From Myxococcales bacterium (GTDB lineage: Bacteria > Myxococcota_A > Bradymonadia > Bradymonadales > Bradymonadaceae), in contig SKNI01000118.1 in the NCBI GenBank assembly GCA_007120615.1, positions 1-8,575 on the forward strand: a DNA stretch of 8,575 nt, in the 5' to 3' direction. Under the pieces are notes generated by a model, which had not been told where the DNA came from, did not search any database, and saw nothing but the letters and a program-made list of their open reading frames with translations. Within the stretch, counting starts at the first letter, position 1. Each line of letters begins with the position of its first letter. Below are positions 5,530 through 8,575 of the stretch, one piece after another. The position numbers and the translations under genes are program-made.

Positions 5530-6403
5530 ATCCGAAAATCGACCCGGTTGTCCTATGTCTGCTCCCCATCCCTCAAAGGGATTTAATGAGGGGCTGACCT
5601 ATAATTCCTATCTGAAGGTGCCGGAACTGTTGGCCCTTCAGCAATATGAATCGGAGCCCCCGGCCCACGATGAGTTGCTATTTATAACGATTCATCAGGC
5701 CTACGAGCTCTGGTTCAAGTTGATACTTTTTGAACTCGACAGCGTGATCGAGGCGATGAAGGGCGATGAGATCTACGAGGCGTCCCGGCTGTTGCAGCGG
5801 GTATTGCAGATCGAGAAGTTGCTGGTCTCTCAGATCCATATTCTGGAGACGATGACGCCTCGAGATTTCCTTCGGTTTCGGGCGGCGTTGAATCCGGCCA
5901 GTGGATTTCAGTCCATCCAATTTCGGGAGGTGGAGTTTGTGACGGGGATTCGAGATCCGTCGCTGCTGAAACATATCGACCAGACCGATGATGACTCCCG
6001 GCGTCTGCGGGAGCGACTGGAATCGCCATCGTTGCGGACTCATCTCTACGAATTGCTGGTGCGTCAGGGGTTTGAGGTGGGCATTCCGCCGGAAGAGGGA
6101 GAGCTGACCCCGGAGATGCGGACCCAGAATCTGGAGGCCCTCTGGAGGCTCTACCGCTACCCGGAGGCCAATTTTCACCTCTATACACTGGCGGAATCGC
6201 TGGTGGAGCACGATCAGAATATTTTATTGTGGCGCTTTCACCACGTGCGGGTGGTGGAGCGGTTGATCGGCACCAAGCCGGGGACGGGAGGATCGTCGGG
6301 CGTGGAGTACTTAAGCTCTACGCTGGAGCGACGGGCCTATCCGGTGCTCTGGGAGGTCCGTGGGACCCTCTCCGATGAAGAGATTTACGGGACCCACGAA
6401 TAA
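5522..6403 (+). CDS. kynA: Tryptophan 2,3-dioxygenase, 293 aa
   Basis: A haem enzyme that inserts O2 into L-tryptophan to form N-formylkynurenine, the committed step of the kynurenine pathway; family members are cytoplasmic homotetramers. DELLFITIHQAYELWFK (50-66) contains F54 and H58, matching F51 and H55 of the Xanthomonas campestris enzyme. FRAALNPASGFQSIQFR (119-135) has R120 (Xanthomonas R117) and S127. F116 stands where that enzyme has Tyr113 and human TDO has Phe140. WRFHHVRVVERLIGTKPGTG (237-256) carries the proximal haem ligand, most likely H241, and T255 of GTGGSSG binds the substrate. All key residues are present and the length is normal. ATG 5522 follows GGAAG by six bases and overlaps the end of the prenyl synthase by eight. 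M12 is a possible but weaker start. It is the last gene of the operon: 14 bases separate it from a convergent gene, and no intrinsic terminator is seen. Confidence 0.96.
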   Translation: MSESENRPGCPMSAPHPSKGFNEGLTYNSYLKVPELLALQQYESEPPAHDELLFITIHQAYELWFKLILFELDSVIEAMKGDEIYEASRLLQRVLQIEKLLVSQIHILETMTPRDFLRFRAALNPASGFQSIQFREVEFVTGIRDPSLLKHIDQTDDDSRRLRERLESPSLRTHLYELLVRQGFEVGIPPEEGELTPEMRTQNLEALWRLYRYPEANFHLYTLAESLVEHDQNILLWRFHHVRVVERLIGTKPGTGGSSGVEYLSSTLERRAYPVLWEVRGTLSDEEIYGTHE

Positions 6404-6417
6404 GGGATCGGGGCCGG

Positions 6418-8575
6418 TCAGTCCTGGGAGACACTGTCGATGAGATCATCGATGGCTTCGGTGAGGGCCTGACGGCGGGCGGAAGGGGGAGTGTACTCGA
6501 GAAGTCGACGGATCGCGCGCAGATGTTTCGGCAATCGCATATCAGGAGCGTTGGGGGTGACCAGGTAGGTTCGCAGGCGCGTCATAAATTGGCGCAGTCG
6601 TTGCGGGTCGCGGTCGAGTCGTGCCAGCAGCGCCGATCCGAGCAGAGCGAACATATTGGCATAGGCGTGGCCCAGGACCTCGGCTTCCCGAAGAGCGGTC
6701 GGAATCTCGTGGCGGGCGGTTTCGAAATCGCCCATGACCAGTTGAAGTTTCACCATGCTAATGGAGGTGAGGCTCACTAATTCTCGATGTCCCATTCGTT
6801 GGGCGATGGCTTGAGCTTCTCCGTAGCTCGCCAGCGCCTCTTCGATGCTTCCCTGTCCCTCGTAGGCCATGCCCAGATAAAAGAGGCATTGAGGCTCGTA
6901 GAGGCCGAGCTCTTCACGGCCCTGATTTTCGAGGACGGCGAAGAGAATTTGATGGGCTTCGTCGGGCTTTTTGAGCTCGATCAGAAAGAGAGATTGATAA
7001 AGGGTGGAGAGGGTTAATCCGTGAAGGTCGCCCAGATTTCGGTGGAGGCGGGCGGAGTCTTTTGCCAGCACCAGGGCCTGGCGGGTATTCCCCTCCAGCC
7101 AGAAGAGTTCGGCGCTGAGAAGGACGCTCTTTAAGAGGCCATAGATATGGCCGAGGCCTTCGTGGAGTTCCCGCGCTCGCTGGGCGTGAAATCGGGCCCG
7201 ATCGAGGTGAGTGGAGCGGCGCAGTGTGAGGCCGAGTGCGAGGTGGGCGTTGGCTTCGCTCAAAATATCGTCTTCGCGGCGGGCCAGGGTAAGGGCCTGG
7301 TGAGCGAAGCCTTCTGCCGCTTCGATGCCCTCGGTGAAGAGCGCGATGTGAGAGCTTTCGATCAAGGCAGCCGCGGCCACTCTCGGGGCGTGGGCAGCTT
7401 CGGCTTGTCGAAGGGCCTCTTCGATGAGTTTTTGGGCCTGGACCAGGTCACCGTTGGCGTAGTCGCAGCGGGCCAGGCCCAGCAAACAGCCGATCTCGGT
7501 GGTGGGATCGTCGGCGTCGGCGATGTGGGTCTGGAGGGAGCGAAAAAGCTGGCGAGCCTGGGCATAGTGGCCCTTGAAATTCGACAGGTTTGCGCGAGCA
7601 AGGCGCACCCGCCGCTTGCCTTCGGTGTCGGAGAGGACGTGGTAGAGATCGGCGACCTCGTCGAGCAGGTTTTCAGCTTCATCCAGGCGCCCCTGAAGAA
7701 GGATCACCTCGGCCAGGGATTCGGCGCTTTGAGCGCGCAGGGCCGTATTTCCGGAGCGATGGGCGTGATTGGTGGCTTCTCGCAGGGCGTCCTCGGCGGG
7801 GCCGAATTCACCGGAGTAGCGAAAGAGGCGTCCCTGTTGAGCGCGAACGGCGCCGGCGACTTCGGGGTCGATATCGCGGTGAGATTGTAGATGAACTTCG
7901 GCCCGGCGAAGCATCTGAAGGGCGTCGCGATGACGGTGTTCGGATTCCGCCCGATTGGCCGCTCGCAACCACCAGGGGAGCGCTCTGGGGAGCTTTCCAG
8001 CCTGTTCCAGGTGACCGGCGATGGCGGCTTCGGGCAACTCGGACCCGTGGAGTCCGCCCCGGGCGATGAGAGAGTCGGCGGCCAATTCGTGAAATCCTCG
8101 CCAGTCATCGATGCTCTCCACCATGCGCACCAGAGAAGCTCGGTGGAGGGGGCGGGCAAAGGAGTAGATGGTGGAATCGGAAATTCGCTGGCGCTGCAGC
8201 AGTCCGGAGGCGGCCAATTCCGCCAGAATGCCTCGGCATTGGCGGGCCAGATCGGGGAGGTTCTCGGCTTCCAGACAGGTCTCCAATAACTCCACGTCGA
8301 ATTCATCACCGAGGAGAACGGCCCGGTGAAGGATCGAGCGAAGGGCCTGTTCGTTGTCGGAGTCTCGCAGGTAGCGATCGGCTCGCTGGATGATCAATTG
8401 CTGCAGATCGAGGGGAACCAGCTCTTCGATGGGCGTGGAGGGTACGTCGAGATCCCAGCTGTCGCGGTCGGGCTGAAAGCGAAGGCGGCCGCTCTCCAGA
8501 AGATAGCGGCAGAGGTGGAGCAGAAGGGCCGGGTTTCCGGAGGCCAATTTGAGGATGCCGGACTGCAGATTGTCG
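6418..8575 (-). CDS. STAND/AAA-type ATPase with TPR tail (C-terminal 718 aa, N-terminus beyond right edge)
   Basis: The reverse frame is open from the right edge to TGA at 6418; the apparent TTG start at 8547 is internal, since coding continues upstream as LQSGILK. Visible residues 10-30 (LASGNPALLLHLCRYLLESG) match the end of an AAA/STAND ATPase domain, with its conserved GNP. Next comes a helical/winged region typical of MalT/PknK-like ATPases: about 55-100 with HRAVLLGDEFDVELLE, and about 137-170 with YSFARPLHRASLVRM followed by FHELAADSL. From about 190 to 660 the chain is a run of TPR-type helix pairs, such as GEFGPAEDALREA, GRLDEAENLLDEV and GSIEEALASYGEAQAIA. Such proteins are cytoplasmic signalling switches in which the TPRs sense a ligand or partner. 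In myxobacteria-like genomes the missing N-terminus is often a Ser/Thr kinase or cyclase domain, but that cannot be seen. The Walker motifs are also outside the window. Confidence 0.85.
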   Translation of the reverse strand, partial: DNLQSGILKLASGNPALLLHLCRYLLESGRLRFQPDRDSWDLDVPSTPIEELVPLDLQQLIIQRADRYLRDSDNEQALRSILHRAVLLGDEFDVELLETCLEAENLPDLARQCRGILAELAASGLLQRQRISDSTIYSFARPLHRASLVRMVESIDDWRGFHELAADSLIARGGLHGSELPEAAIAGHLEQAGKLPRALPWWLRAANRAESEHRHRDALQMLRRAEVHLQSHRDIDPEVAGAVRAQQGRLFRYSGEFGPAEDALREATNHAHRSGNTALRAQSAESLAEVILLQGRLDEAENLLDEVADLYHVLSDTEGKRRVRLARANLSNFKGHYAQARQLFRSLQTHIADADDPTTEIGCLLGLARCDYANGDLVQAQKLIEEALRQAEAAHAPRVAAAALIESSHIALFTEGIEAAEGFAHQALTLARREDDILSEANAHLALGLTLRRSTHLDRARFHAQRARELHEGLGHIYGLLKSVLLSAELFWLEGNTRQALVLAKDSARLHRNLGDLHGLTLSTLYQSLFLIELKKPDEAHQILFAVLENQGREELGLYEPQCLFYLGMAYEGQGSIEEALASYGEAQAIAQRMGHRELVSLTSISMVKLQLVMGDFETARHEIPTALREAEVLGHAYANMFALLGSALLARLDRDPQRLRQFMTRLRTYLVTPNAPDMRLPKHLRAIRRLLEYTPPSARRQALTEAIDDLIDSVSQD

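Noticed and set aside
6437..6452. Inverted repeat TCGATGA-GA-TCATCGA near the end of the TPR gene, as a terminator
   Set aside because: It lies inside coding sequence for an Ile-Asp-Asp-Leu-Ile-Asp stretch, has no T-run on either strand, and the symmetry follows from the codons used.

Overview
The window looks like part of a chromosome from a moderately GC-rich, deltaproteobacteria-like organism, most plausibly Myxococcota or Bradymonadota. This is an inference from gene style: a GYF_2-type domain joined to a low-complexity repeat linker, a large STAND-type ATPase with a long TPR tail, frequent TTG starts, and an actinobacteria/deltaproteobacteria-type XPB-like helicase-associated protein. 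No ribosomal or other marker gene is present, so the taxonomy is tentative. There are no tRNAs, rRNAs, CRISPR arrays, insertion sequences or phage genes.

Layout, left to right. (1) 1-493, minus: the N-terminal part of a GYF_2-domain protein that runs off the left edge. The domain is followed by at least eleven octapeptide repeats of the type SELPRSAA, encoded by a homogeneous 24-bp tandem array. (2) 494-739: intergenic, with only a weak promoter candidate and a small hairpin. (3) 740-3264, minus: a two-gene, translationally coupled unit. A 90-residue acidic-tailed protein is followed, with a 4-base TTGA overlap, by a 751-residue protein carrying an XPB/Ssl2-like helicase-associated domain (Helicase_C_3 type) but no ATPase motor. 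(4) 3265-3580: a divergent control region with two outward promoters, each with a consensus TTGACA box. A nearly perfect 22-bp palindrome lies over the expected start point of the leftward transcript. (5) 3581-6403, plus: a compact three-gene operon with overlapping reading frames (4 and 8 bases), encoding HMG-CoA lyase, a trans-polyprenyl diphosphate synthase and tryptophan 2,3-dioxygenase. (6) 6418-8575, minus: the C-terminal 718 residues of a STAND/AAA-type ATPase with TPR repeats, convergent with the operon and cut by the right edge.

How the genes fit together. The HMG-CoA lyase and tryptophan dioxygenase retain the key catalytic residues I checked, and the prenyl synthase has both Asp-rich motifs. 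Each is ordinary alone; the tight coupling of a prenyl diphosphate synthase to the first enzyme of the kynurenine pathway is unusual. It could mean shared amino-acid catabolism, or supply of both halves of a prenylated aromatic compound. The leftward helicase-associated pair appears to form a second, separately regulated unit. I see no convincing new defence or mobile system. The points most worth following up are the coupled small/large helicase-associated pair with its operator, the three-gene metabolic operon, and the GYF-repeat protein.
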